A stretch of DNA of 64,000 nucleotides from NCBI RefSeq assembly GCF_014636315.1, contig NZ_BMED01000001.1:811941-875940 (forward strand), read 5' to 3'. Shown here piece after piece: positions 46,864 through 54,773 of this stretch (position 1 is the first letter of the stretch; each line of letters starts with the position of its first letter). The position numbers and the translations under genes are program-made. This stretch comes from Parundibacterium terreum (GTDB lineage Bacteria > Pseudomonadota > Gammaproteobacteria > Burkholderiales > Burkholderiaceae_D). The notes beneath the pieces were generated by a model. It saw nothing but the letters and a program-made list of their open reading frames with translations, was not told the DNA's origin and did no database searches.

Positions 46864-49800
46864 AACAGCCGTCTTTACCATCGTATCCTTGAACTATGGC
46901 GCATTTGCCAAGACGCTGATGGAAAGCCTCAGCGCCGCGCATCCGGAGTGGGAGCGGCACGTATTATTTGTAGACCGGTGTGAAGACCCAGCAAGCATAG
47001 GCGGTGAGCTATTCACCGCAACGACGGTAGAACAACTGCCGCTGCCAAAAATGCGCGAGTTCCTGTTCCGCTACGGCATCATGGAATTGAACACCGCCGC
47101 CAAGCCCTATATGTTTGCGCACCTGCGCCGCCAGGGCTATGACCGCGTCGTTTATATAGATCCGGACATCCTGGTCATAGACCGCCTGGTTGACGTGGAA
47201 CGCCTGCTGGACGAAGGCGCGGCCGCCGTCGTTACCCCGCACCTGACTGCACCGCTGGACGATGGCCTGGAGCCAAGCGAGCTGGATATCATGCGCGCCG
47301 GCTCGTATAACCTGGGATTCCTGGCACTGGGCAGCCTGCCGGCATCCGACGCCTTCATTAAATGGTGGGAAGACAAACTGGAATACGGCGCTGTTTCCGA
47401 TCCGGCACGCGGCTTGTTTACCGATCAAAAATGGGTGGACATGGCGCCCGGCATGTTCGGCGGTTTTGCCGTACTGCGCGATCCCGGCTATAACGTCGCC
47501 TACTGGAACCTGCCGCACCGCCCTGTCACCCGCGAGGACGGCGTCTGGCTGTCCGACGGCCGGCCTTTGCGCTTCTTCCATTTCAGCGGCTTTGATCCGC
47601 AAAACCCTCAGCCTTTTTCCAAGCACCAGAACCGCCTCACGCTGGACACGATAGGCGAAGCGCGCGAGCTGGCGCTGGAATATGCACGCCGCGTGCTGGG
47701 CCATGGCCTGGCCGAGTTCAGGAAACGCAAATACGCGTTCGGCAGCTTCAGTGACGGTACGCCTATCCCGAATGCACTGCGGGTGCTGTACCGCGAAGAC
47801 GCCGATGTGCGCTTCCAGGCCGGCGAAGACCCTTTCGATGCAGGCAGCTATTTCGTGCATGGCGAGGCAGGCAGTCTGCCGACCATCCTGCGCGGCCTGT
47901 GGCTGGAGCATCAGCACTTGCAGCGCGCCTTCCCTGATCCGCTGGGCAGCAGCCGGCGTGCCTTTTACCATTGGTTTGCGGAAGCCGGCGGCGTCGAAGT
48001 TGGCGTTCCGGAAGCCTATATCCTGCCGGTGCGCCGCGCATTGGGCGTATTGCGTGCAGACGGCCCTCAGTACAAGCCTTCGATCTGGGCGCGCGGTCTG
48101 GTCTTCATCCATAAGAAAGCCACCGGCGGCAAGCTGGGTGCGGCAAGGCTCAGGCAATACCAGAAGGTCACCGGCCCCATCGCCTTCATGCAACTGGGCT
48201 TTGAACAGTTCCGCGGCTCCCGCTGGGCCAAGAAAGTGGGGCTAGACCTGCCTACCACGGCCAGGCTGGACCCGCTGCAGGCGGCAAGCTCCCATAGCAA
48301 TGCCGGCGGCATACCGCTGGTCAGCGCCCGCCACCGTACTGTGCGCTTCTCCGGCCTGTATGCAGAGCCGGGGCAAGATGCATGGTGGGTAGGCCGCCAG
48401 GCCCGCTTTGTGACGAACAGGGTTACCTCGACCAGGATCAGGCTGCAAGGCATACACCACGGTGACTTGCACCAGCGCGCGCACGGCAAACCCGAGCTGA
48501 GTATTTCCATCGGCTTTAATGATGAGCCGCGCAGCAGCGTAACGGTGTGGCCCGGCCGCTTCGACGTCACGGTGGAACTGGAGCTATTGCCTGAAACCTG
48601 GCCCGCCACGCTGCATGTACTGCCCGAAGCCAGTTGCATACCGAAAGACCTGGGCCTGGGAGAAGATACGCGCCGCCTGTCGGTACAGCTCAGCGATGTC
48701 AGCATCGGCGAAACATCGATCTTTAACGCTGTACGCCAATCCACCGGCGGCAAGGACCCTACACAGGCCGTGCAGGGCGTGAACGTGATCGGCTATGCGC
48801 GCTCCGAACATGGCGTCGGCCAGTCGCTGCGCCAGTTCACCGGCGCGCTGGATGCAACGGCCATCCCGAATGTCGTGATCGACTTCAACAACAATAACAA
48901 TAGCCGGGTGCAAGACCGCAGCCTGGAGCATCGCATCGTCACCGATGCCGTGCATGGCATCAATGTATTCCACATTAATGCAGACCAGATGCCGGAAGCG
49001 GAGATGCATCTGCCGTCCCACCTGTTCTCGCGTTATAACATCGGCTTCTGGCACTGGGAATTGCCCGACATGCTGGAGGAGCATCTTGCCGGCTTCAATA
49101 CCCTGAACGAAGTCTGGGTACCTACCGGCTTTGTGCAGGAAGCAATTGCCAAGCGCTCCCCTATTCCTGTGGTGCGCATGCCGCACGCGATCCATTTCAC
49201 GGTATCGCCGGATGCCAGCCGCGCCCGTTTCAGTTTGCCGGAGGATAAATTCCTGTTCCTGATGATGTACGATTTTTCGTCCTATCAGGAGCGCAAGAAT
49301 CCGCAAGCCGCGCTGGATGCCTTTGACCAGGCCTTTAGTAAGGATAACGGCAAGGTGGCCCTGGTCATCAAGACACAGAATGCACAGTTCCATAACGCCG
49401 ATGTAGCGGCGCTGCGCGATAGGCTGGGCGGCCGCAAGGATGTGATCTGGATTAACGAAACCCTGAGCCGGCAGGAAGTCTATGACCTGCAATCGGTCTG
49501 CGATGCACTGGTATCGCTGCACCGCTCTGAAGGATACGGTCTGGGACCAGCCGAGGCGATGTTCCTGGGCAAACCCGTCATCGCAACCAACTGGTCCGGC
49601 AATACCGAGTTCATGCGTCCGCAAAACTCGTTGCCGGTCAACTACACGCTGGTGAAGATCCAGAAAGACCTGGGCGTCTACAAGGCGGGCCAGACCTGGG
49701 CCGAAGCAGACGTGGGCCATGCCGCATCGCTGATGCGCCAGATCGTGGAAGACGAAGGCTTGCGCGCCCGTATCTCGGCAGAAGCGCGCCGCACGATGGT

Positions 49801-49879
49801 GGAAGAATATAGCCCGGCGGTGATAGGCCAGCGCATCAGCGCAAGGCTGGAGCACATACAGCGCATGCAGGCAAAATAA
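46847..49879 (+). CDS. Two-domain glycosyltransferase
   Basis: A 1010-aa protein. The N-terminal part (about 5-260) is a GT-A-type nucleotide-sugar transferase with YDRVVYIDPDILVIDRL supplying the DxD metal motif. A middle region without a known domain follows. The C-terminal part (about 640-1000) is a GT-B/GT4 transferase with NEVWVPTGFVQEAI, MMYDFSSYQERKNPQAALDAF and the EGYGLGPAEAMFLGKPVIATNWSGN donor site. It probably adds sugars to surface polysaccharide or protein. The start must be TTG at 46847 (GGGA seven bases upstream) because the conserved TIVSLNYGAFAKTL begins before any in-frame ATG. Confidence 0.88.
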   Translation: MEKTIKTAVFTIVSLNYGAFAKTLMESLSAAHPEWERHVLFVDRCEDPASIGGELFTATTVEQLPLPKMREFLFRYGIMELNTAAKPYMFAHLRRQGYDRVVYIDPDILVIDRLVDVERLLDEGAAAVVTPHLTAPLDDGLEPSELDIMRAGSYNLGFLALGSLPASDAFIKWWEDKLEYGAVSDPARGLFTDQKWVDMAPGMFGGFAVLRDPGYNVAYWNLPHRPVTREDGVWLSDGRPLRFFHFSGFDPQNPQPFSKHQNRLTLDTIGEARELALEYARRVLGHGLAEFRKRKYAFGSFSDGTPIPNALRVLYREDADVRFQAGEDPFDAGSYFVHGEAGSLPTILRGLWLEHQHLQRAFPDPLGSSRRAFYHWFAEAGGVEVGVPEAYILPVRRALGVLRADGPQYKPSIWARGLVFIHKKATGGKLGAARLRQYQKVTGPIAFMQLGFEQFRGSRWAKKVGLDLPTTARLDPLQAASSHSNAGGIPLVSARHRTVRFSGLYAEPGQDAWWVGRQARFVTNRVTSTRIRLQGIHHGDLHQRAHGKPELSISIGFNDEPRSSVTVWPGRFDVTVELELLPETWPATLHVLPEASCIPKDLGLGEDTRRLSVQLSDVSIGETSIFNAVRQSTGGKDPTQAVQGVNVIGYARSEHGVGQSLRQFTGALDATAIPNVVIDFNNNNNSRVQDRSLEHRIVTDAVHGINVFHINADQMPEAEMHLPSHLFSRYNIGFWHWELPDMLEEHLAGFNTLNEVWVPTGFVQEAIAKRSPIPVVRMPHAIHFTVSPDASRARFSLPEDKFLFLMMYDFSSYQERKNPQAALDAFDQAFSKDNGKVALVIKTQNAQFHNADVAALRDRLGGRKDVIWINETLSRQEVYDLQSVCDALVSLHRSEGYGLGPAEAMFLGKPVIATNWSGNTEFMRPQNSLPVNYTLVKIQKDLGVYKAGQTWAEADVGHAASLMRQIVEDEGLRARISAEARRTMVEEYSPAVIGQRISARLEHIQRMQAK

Positions 49880-49899
49880 AACGGCAGGCCTGAAACGAC

Positions 49900-49934
49900 A
49901 ACGGCGGCGCGGATATCCAGGCCGCCGTTTTTTT
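49900..49934 (+). terminator. Intrinsic terminator after glycosyltransferase gene
   Basis: The stem AACGGCGGC-N12-GCCGCCGTT is followed by a run of T, 21 bp after the stop. Confidence 0.85.
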
Positions 49935-49950
49935 ATCTGCAGCGAGAAAG

Positions 49951-50349
49951 CTAGCTTGTATGCAAAGCCTGCTTGACTGCCTTGACGATATTTTCTTCCT
50001 GCTGGCTGGCAGATTGCATGGCTACATCCGACAAGTCATGGCTGTGCACTTCGATGGTGGAATGGTCCAGCGTAGCCAGGCAATGCCAGAAATGTACATG
50101 CACGCTTTCGTAGTCGCCCTCCTTGCTACGCTGCAGGAAGGCCGAGGATAGCGCCATGATAGGGCCATAGATGATGGGCTCGAAGCACTTCAGCTCGTCC
50201 AGCGTTTTCTTCGACAACTCTTCCAGCACGGAATCCTTCAGCAGGCGCTTGGCCATCACCTCATTCTGGAAACGCGCGGCATCATATTTGGCTACGAGCC
50301 ACGCAGCCTCTTCCCAGTTACCGATTTCGAAATAATATTTTCTTTCCAC
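49951..50349 (-). CDS. Unknown 132-aa protein
   Basis: A 132-aa acidic, helical, cytoplasmic-looking protein with the end of the N-terminal half at ELKCFEPIIYGPIMALSSAFL and a His-rich stretch YESVHVHFWHCLATLDHSTIEVHSHD. GTG at 50349 has AGAGG at 7-bp spacing; a TTG six codons earlier has none. No family was recognised. It is convergent with the glycosyltransferase gene. Confidence 0.6.
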   Translation of the reverse strand: MERKYYFEIGNWEEAAWLVAKYDAARFQNEVMAKRLLKDSVLEELSKKTLDELKCFEPIIYGPIMALSSAFLQRSKEGDYESVHVHFWHCLATLDHSTIEVHSHDLSDVAMQSASQQEENIVKAVKQALHTS

Positions 50350-50638
50350 AGTCGGGCCTCTTAGCAATCATTCGTCGAAAGGACATCTCTGTGCAGGGCG
50401 ATCAGCCCCCTGTTTCAAATCTGCTCAAGAACAAACTTCAATCTGCAGTAAATGTTTCCATGTGGAAATTATATCTCAGGAAGAATAAAGCGAAAAGGGT
50501 GTGACGTGTCCCGCTATCGCCGATAAATATCCTGTTATTAACAATTTTACATTAGTATAATAATAAGCACGAAAGTTCACTTTTCGCCGGCGCAGACTAA
50601 AGGCGTCCTATCTGATATCTATTCAATGACGAGGATAT

Positions 50639-51163
50639 ATGGAACTGGTTATTTCGCAAGGTGCACAGCAGCATCGCTGGACACGGTATCTGATGATCGG
50701 CCTCGCGGTTGGTGTGCTTGACCTTGTCATTACAAGCGGACTCTACCCGTTATTAATGCTCCTCCCTGCAAATCTGCTTGGAGAGTCGGCTGCGGCCGGC
50801 ATACTGACAAAAAGCGAAGCGCCATTCTCTACTTCTATTCTGTTCATCAACTTGGTCGTCTTGATGCCATTATTTGAAACCACACTAGCCCAATCGCTTC
50901 CTATCGAGTTAGCGCGAAAGCTCGGGGCCAGTAAAAATATTTGTATATTCTTAAGCGCATTTATATTTGGGCTCGGACATTTCTTGAACGGTGGTTTAGG
51001 TCACGGCTTATTGACATTTTGCGCAGGACTGATACTCGCCTATTTCTATCTCAAGGTCCGGGAAGACGGCCCTGGAGCCAGCTATTGGGTAACGGCCATC
51101 GCCCACGCCACGAATAACCTGGTGATGTGTATTCTCTTTACATGGTTTCCAAGTCTGGCCTGA
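50639..51163 (+). CDS. Degenerate CPBP-family membrane protein
   Basis: A 174-aa membrane protein of about five helices that aligns with the CPBP/Abi core. Motif 2 His114 (FIFGLGHFLNGG) and motif 3 His156/Asn160 (IAHATNNLV) are present. Motif 1 is changed: Glu80 is kept, but the second Glu is Thr and the Arg is Gln (LFETTLAQ). It may be catalytically altered or non-proteolytic. It is shorter than usual CPBP proteins (200-290 aa). Upstream, TTAACA (50538) with TAATAA 17 bp later is a possible promoter. Confidence 0.7.
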   Translation: MELVISQGAQQHRWTRYLMIGLAVGVLDLVITSGLYPLLMLLPANLLGESAAAGILTKSEAPFSTSILFINLVVLMPLFETTLAQSLPIELARKLGASKNICIFLSAFIFGLGHFLNGGLGHGLLTFCAGLILAYFYLKVREDGPGASYWVTAIAHATNNLVMCILFTWFPSLA

Positions 51164-51217
51164 TAGAGGCGGCTTGAATAACTCCCAGGCGGTAAGCACT
51201 CCAATCCGGATATCCCC

Positions 51218-51564
51218 ATGAAAATCACAAATAAACAAATCAGCTTGTATGTCACTGCAGGCTTTTGCTCACTGCGATATTCGGACTCTACCTTTCCCTG
51301 CCACTTTGGCTAGGCGAAGTCGCACCCAATACGGTAACCGGCTTTCGCACCGCCAAGACTATGTCCGATCCAAAAATCTGGTACGCGGTCAACTCCGTCG
51401 TTGGGCGAGACATGGTGATTGTCAACCTGGTCCTGGCCTTGCTGGCATTGATTTTTCATTTTACTTTCGGCAAATCAAAACCGTCCATTTCCGCGCTGGG
51501 GCTGACGGCATGGCTGGCGATAGGATCGGGCGCAGTTGCCATTTATGGCAGGCAAATCAGTTAA
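51218..51564 (+). pseudogene. SdpI-like membrane protein with a one-base frameshift
   Basis: The intact part (from 51265, about 99 aa) has three membrane segments and an SdpI-family signature, VTGFRTAKTMSDPKIWYAVNSVVGRD. It begins in mid-helix with only a TTG. An ATG at 51218 in another frame encodes MKITNKQISLYVTAGF, a natural N-terminus, and shifts at the T4 run 51263-51266. Adding one T would join the two as a 114-aa protein. This is either a real frameshift, a phase-variable tract, or a sequencing error. Confidence 0.6.
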
Positions 51565-51779
51565 TAATTATTTAACATCCTGATGTCGCTATTGTTCGCT
51601 TCCGCACAGAAGTGGACTATCGACAGGAAGATAGTTGACACTCACAGGAAGCCGTCAGAAAACGTGAAATTTGATGTCTGGACGCCAATTTGAAGCAAAA
51701 CAGGTGGATATTTCCCCTGCCAGATGCCAAAATGAAATCATGACTTCCCGATCGATACAATGTTTGTTGAGGCAAGATC

Positions 51780-52163
51780 ATGGGTGCGAAAAAGGCGATT
51801 TCGCTGTTATTAATGGCAACCTGCCCCTGGGCATGGGCGGATAAAGCCGCCCCTAATGGACCACCCGCACCGCCGGCACCGGTGCCCGACCTGCGCAGCA
51901 ACTCCGCACTGCGCATGGACGCTCCGAGAACCAATGTGAATGCATCAATGGACCGTAGCAGCGCATCCATCAGCAGTTCCCCAATTCCCAGCGATCAACC
52001 TAAAACCGGGGCCGATATTCCGCTGGATTCCCGCGATGGTCTGCATATGATTGCCGATGGTGAGCGTCCGGCACTGGAATATAAATTGAGCGAAACCGGC
52101 GCCATGCGGGTACGCAGCATGCGGCGCGGCGCCAAAGTAGTGATGGTCTGGCAATTCAAATAA
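51780..52163 (+). CDS. Small exported protein, Pro-rich, unknown
   Basis: A 127-aa protein with a signal peptide (MGAKKAISLLLMATCPWAWAD). A Pro-rich stretch (PPAPPAPVP), a Ser-rich low-complexity part and a basic C-terminal domain (YKLSETGAMRVRSMRRGAKVVMVW) follow. No family was recognised. GAGG precedes the ATG. It is probably periplasmic. Confidence 0.6.
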   Translation: MGAKKAISLLLMATCPWAWADKAAPNGPPAPPAPVPDLRSNSALRMDAPRTNVNASMDRSSASISSSPIPSDQPKTGADIPLDSRDGLHMIADGERPALEYKLSETGAMRVRSMRRGAKVVMVWQFK

Positions 52164-52310
52164 CGCGATAAAAGCTCAATCAATATCCCTGGCGCTCCCG
52201 ATCAGCACCGCTTATTTTCAGCCGCAAGCCGAAACTCCCGCCGGCTGCTTTATACTGGCGCCTGCAGCAGTCTCCTCACATTTAATTATTCATCGAACAC
52301 AAGGCCCGCC

Positions 52311-53573
52311 GTGCCATTTTCTTCCCTGGGTCTGATCCCTCCGCTACTGCAAGCAGTCAGCGACCTATCTTACGCTACGCCTACTGCAATCCAGAGCGCC
52401 GCCATCCCTGCCATCCTGAGCGGTGCAGACCTGCTGGGTCTGGCCCAGACCGGCTCCGGCAAGACCGCTGCGTTCGCGCTGCCCTTATTGCAGCGCTTGC
52501 AGGGCAAAATGGGGGCAAGGCCGCGGGTGGTGCAAGCGCTCGTCCTGGTACCCACCCGCGAACTGGCCGTGCAGGTTGGAGATGCGCTAAAACGCTATGC
52601 GCAGCATTTGCCGCAACAACCGAGAATCGCCACTGTGTTTGGCGGCGTCTCCATCAATCCGCAAATGATGGCGCTGCGCGGCGGCACCGACATTGTCGTC
52701 GCCACGCCGGGCCGCTTGCTGGACCTGATCGACCATAATGCCCTCAGTATCGGACGCGCAGCGATGCTGGTGCTGGATGAGGCAGACCGCCTGCTGGACC
52801 TGGGCTTTGCCGACGAGATCAACCGTATCCTGTCGCTGTTGCCGCCGCAAAGACAAAACCTGTTTTTCTCGGCCACTTTCCCGGCCGCAGTGGAAACACT
52901 GGCCAACGGCATCCTGAGCCAGCCGGTGCGCCTGGAAGTGGAAGGCACGCCGGAAGTGGCGCCCGATATCGCCCAAAGCGCCATCATGGTCGATACTGCC
53001 AAGCGCACGCCCTTGCTGCGCCACCTGCTGCAAGAGCATGACTGGAAACGCGTGCTGGTTTTTGTCGCCACCAAGTATGCCGCCGAGCTGGTTGCGGACA
53101 AGCTGCGCCGCAACGGCATCCAGGCGGAGCCTTTTCACGGTGAGCTGAGCCAGGGCAAGCGTACGCAGGTGTTGATGGATCTCAAGGCCAGCCGGCTGCA
53201 GGTGATGGTTGCCACCGACGTTGCCGCACGCGGCATCGACATCGCCGGCTTGCCTGCTGTCATCAATTACGATTTGCCGCGCTCGGTGACCGACTACACC
53301 CACCGCATAGGCCGCACCGGCCGGGCCGGGCAAAGCGGCACGGCGATCAGCTTCTATAGTGCCGATACCGAAGCCCATCTGCGTCTGATAGAAAACCGCC
53401 TGAAACTGAAGCTGGTCCGCGAGCAGATTCCCGGCTTTGAACCGGCGCCTGTGCCGCAGAGCGAGGCTGCAGCCGCACTGGCGGAAGCGCAGGCCAACGG
53501 CGGCATCAAGGGCAAACGCAAGAGCAAGAAGGATAAATTGCGCGAAGCAGCAGCCCAGCAGGCAAAAAGCTAG
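52311..53573 (+). CDS. DEAD-box ATP-dependent RNA helicase, RhlE-like
   Basis: A 420-aa DEAD-box helicase with all core motifs: AQTGSGKT, PTRELAVQ, GG in VFGGVS, TPGRLLD, DEAD in VLDEADRLLD, SAT, VATDVAARGIDI and HRIGRTGR. The C-terminus is a short basic Lys-rich tail (GKRKSKKDKLREAAAQQ). RhlE-type proteins remodel RNA in ribosome assembly, decay and cold response. The start is GTG at 52311 (PFSSLGLIPPLLQAV begins the Q-motif region). Confidence 0.93.
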   Translation: MPFSSLGLIPPLLQAVSDLSYATPTAIQSAAIPAILSGADLLGLAQTGSGKTAAFALPLLQRLQGKMGARPRVVQALVLVPTRELAVQVGDALKRYAQHLPQQPRIATVFGGVSINPQMMALRGGTDIVVATPGRLLDLIDHNALSIGRAAMLVLDEADRLLDLGFADEINRILSLLPPQRQNLFFSATFPAAVETLANGILSQPVRLEVEGTPEVAPDIAQSAIMVDTAKRTPLLRHLLQEHDWKRVLVFVATKYAAELVADKLRRNGIQAEPFHGELSQGKRTQVLMDLKASRLQVMVATDVAARGIDIAGLPAVINYDLPRSVTDYTHRIGRTGRAGQSGTAISFYSADTEAHLRLIENRLKLKLVREQIPGFEPAPVPQSEAAAALAEAQANGGIKGKRKSKKDKLREAAAQQAKS

Positions 53574-53606
53574 CAAATGCAGCAACTTGAAGGAATTGCG
53601 AAATAA

Positions 53607-53639
53607 GTGCATAATTAGTGCATATAATGTGCAAAAATG
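53607..53639 (+). promoter_or_regulatory. Three 11-bp operator repeats with TATAAT
   Basis: GTGCATAATTA, GTGCATATAAT and GTGCAAAAATG start at 53607, 53618 and 53629, exactly 11 bp apart (one helical turn). The -10 hexamer TATAAT (53623-53628) lies in the second copy, so binding of the antitoxin would block the promoter. No clear -35 is seen. Confidence 0.65.
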
Positions 53640-53651
53640 CTCGGAGGTAAT

Positions 53652-54059
53652 ATGGCAACAGCAAGAATGGAAGCATCGCCTATCTTTGAACGCAATTTTG
53701 ATAGCCTGCTGGCCTATCTGCGCGATGCAGTCAACAACCCCAAGGCAATCTCGCCCAAGAGGTTCGGCGAGGTCTTGCAAATAGACATGCAAACGCTGGC
53801 GGCACAAGCACATGTCCACCGCAATACCATCAGCCGCGCGCCGGAAGCGGAAAGCGTACAGAAATTCATGCGGGAAACCATACGCGTGATCAAGGCAGCG
53901 ACCGACATTTCAGGCAGCGTGGAAAATGCCGTCTACTGGTATAAAAACGATCCGCTGACACCCTTCGAATATAAAACTGCACAGCAACTCATCTCCGAAG
54001 GCCGCACTGACGACATCGTGCGCTACGTGAGTTCACTACAGGCCGGCTTCGCCGGATGA
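53652..54059 (+). CDS. Xre/MbcA/ParS-type antitoxin (DUF2384)
   Basis: A 135-aa antitoxin. The N-terminal part has a helix-turn-helix (RFGEVLQIDMQTLAAQAHVHRNTISRAP). The C-terminal DUF2384 domain has SGSVENAVYWYKNDPLTPFEYKTAQQLISEGRTDDIVRYVSSL, the usual toxin-binding region. ATG at 53652 has GGAGG upstream; an ATG at 53637 lies before that site. It overlaps the toxin gene by 4 bp. It should neutralise the RES toxin and bind the three repeats upstream. Confidence 0.92.
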   Translation: MATARMEASPIFERNFDSLLAYLRDAVNNPKAISPKRFGEVLQIDMQTLAAQAHVHRNTISRAPEAESVQKFMRETIRVIKAATDISGSVENAVYWYKNDPLTPFEYKTAQQLISEGRTDDIVRYVSSLQAGFAG

Positions 54060-54598
54060 TACTCACCTCCCTCACCTCGCTGGCTTACAGAATCCACGTT
54101 CCCCGCTACGCAAGCACGCCGACCAGCGGCGCCGGTGCAGCCACGCACGGCGGCCGCTTGAACAGGATAGGCGTGAATGCCCTGTATCTGTCACTGGAAC
54201 CCGAAACTGCGCTGGCGGAATACCGGCAAACTTCCAACCTGTTGCCGCCCGGCCTGATTGTCAGCTATGAACTCGTGGTAGAACCTCTGGTTGATTTCCG
54301 CAATGGCCCTTCTGCCGCATTTGACCCTTTGTGGAATGACTTCAATTGCGACTGGCGCAAGCTCTACTTCAATGACCACATAGAACCACCTACCTGGATC
54401 ATCGGGGACATGGTGATTGCTGCCGGCGCCAAGGGCATCATCTTCAAATCCGTCATCAATAATGGCGGCGACCATGGTGACAACTCCAGCATAGGCACCA
54501 ACGTCGTGCTGTATAACGATATGCTGGCCGCAAGCGACAAGCTCAGCGTATACGACCCGCAAAACACGCTGCCTGCCAACCAGGATTCATGGAAATAA
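54056..54598 (+). CDS. RES-domain toxin (NAD+ phosphorylase family)
   Basis: A 180-aa RES-domain protein with Arg12 in AYRIHVP, then GGRLNRIGVNALYLSLEPETALAEY (Tyr44 and Glu55 are the likely catalytic region) and a C-terminal ASDKLSVYDP end. Studied RES toxins deplete NAD+ by phosphorolysis and stop growth. The start overlaps the antitoxin stop (ATGA), the standard antitoxin-first order. The length and residues suggest that it is intact. Confidence 0.92.
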   Translation: MILTSLTSLAYRIHVPRYASTPTSGAGAATHGGRLNRIGVNALYLSLEPETALAEYRQTSNLLPPGLIVSYELVVEPLVDFRNGPSAAFDPLWNDFNCDWRKLYFNDHIEPPTWIIGDMVIAAGAKGIIFKSVINNGGDHGDNSSIGTNVVLYNDMLAASDKLSVYDPQNTLPANQDSWK

Positions 54599-54654
54599 AC
54601 GCCGCCAGGCGGCCGCGCGTGCAATCACGCATACATTTTCATACACGATTTTAA

Positions 54655-54683
54655 TTGCACTAAATACAACGGCAGGCTATGCT
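54655..54683 (+). promoter_or_regulatory. Candidate promoter of the protease gene
   Basis: TTGCAC (54655-54660), 17 bp, then TATGCT (54678-54683) lies about 90 bp before the protease ATG. Confidence 0.5.
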
Positions 54684-54773
54684 CTCCGCGCTAGGGTATG
54701 CTGTGCCATCCACCATCCAGCGTGAACCCAGTTTTACGAATCCGGCTACATCCAACTTTTTCAAGAAATTGAC

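Noticed and set aside
47009..48193. 394-codon antisense frame inside the glycosyltransferase gene
   Set aside because: Shadow of a high-GC coding region; the glycosyltransferase motifs prove the opposite strand.
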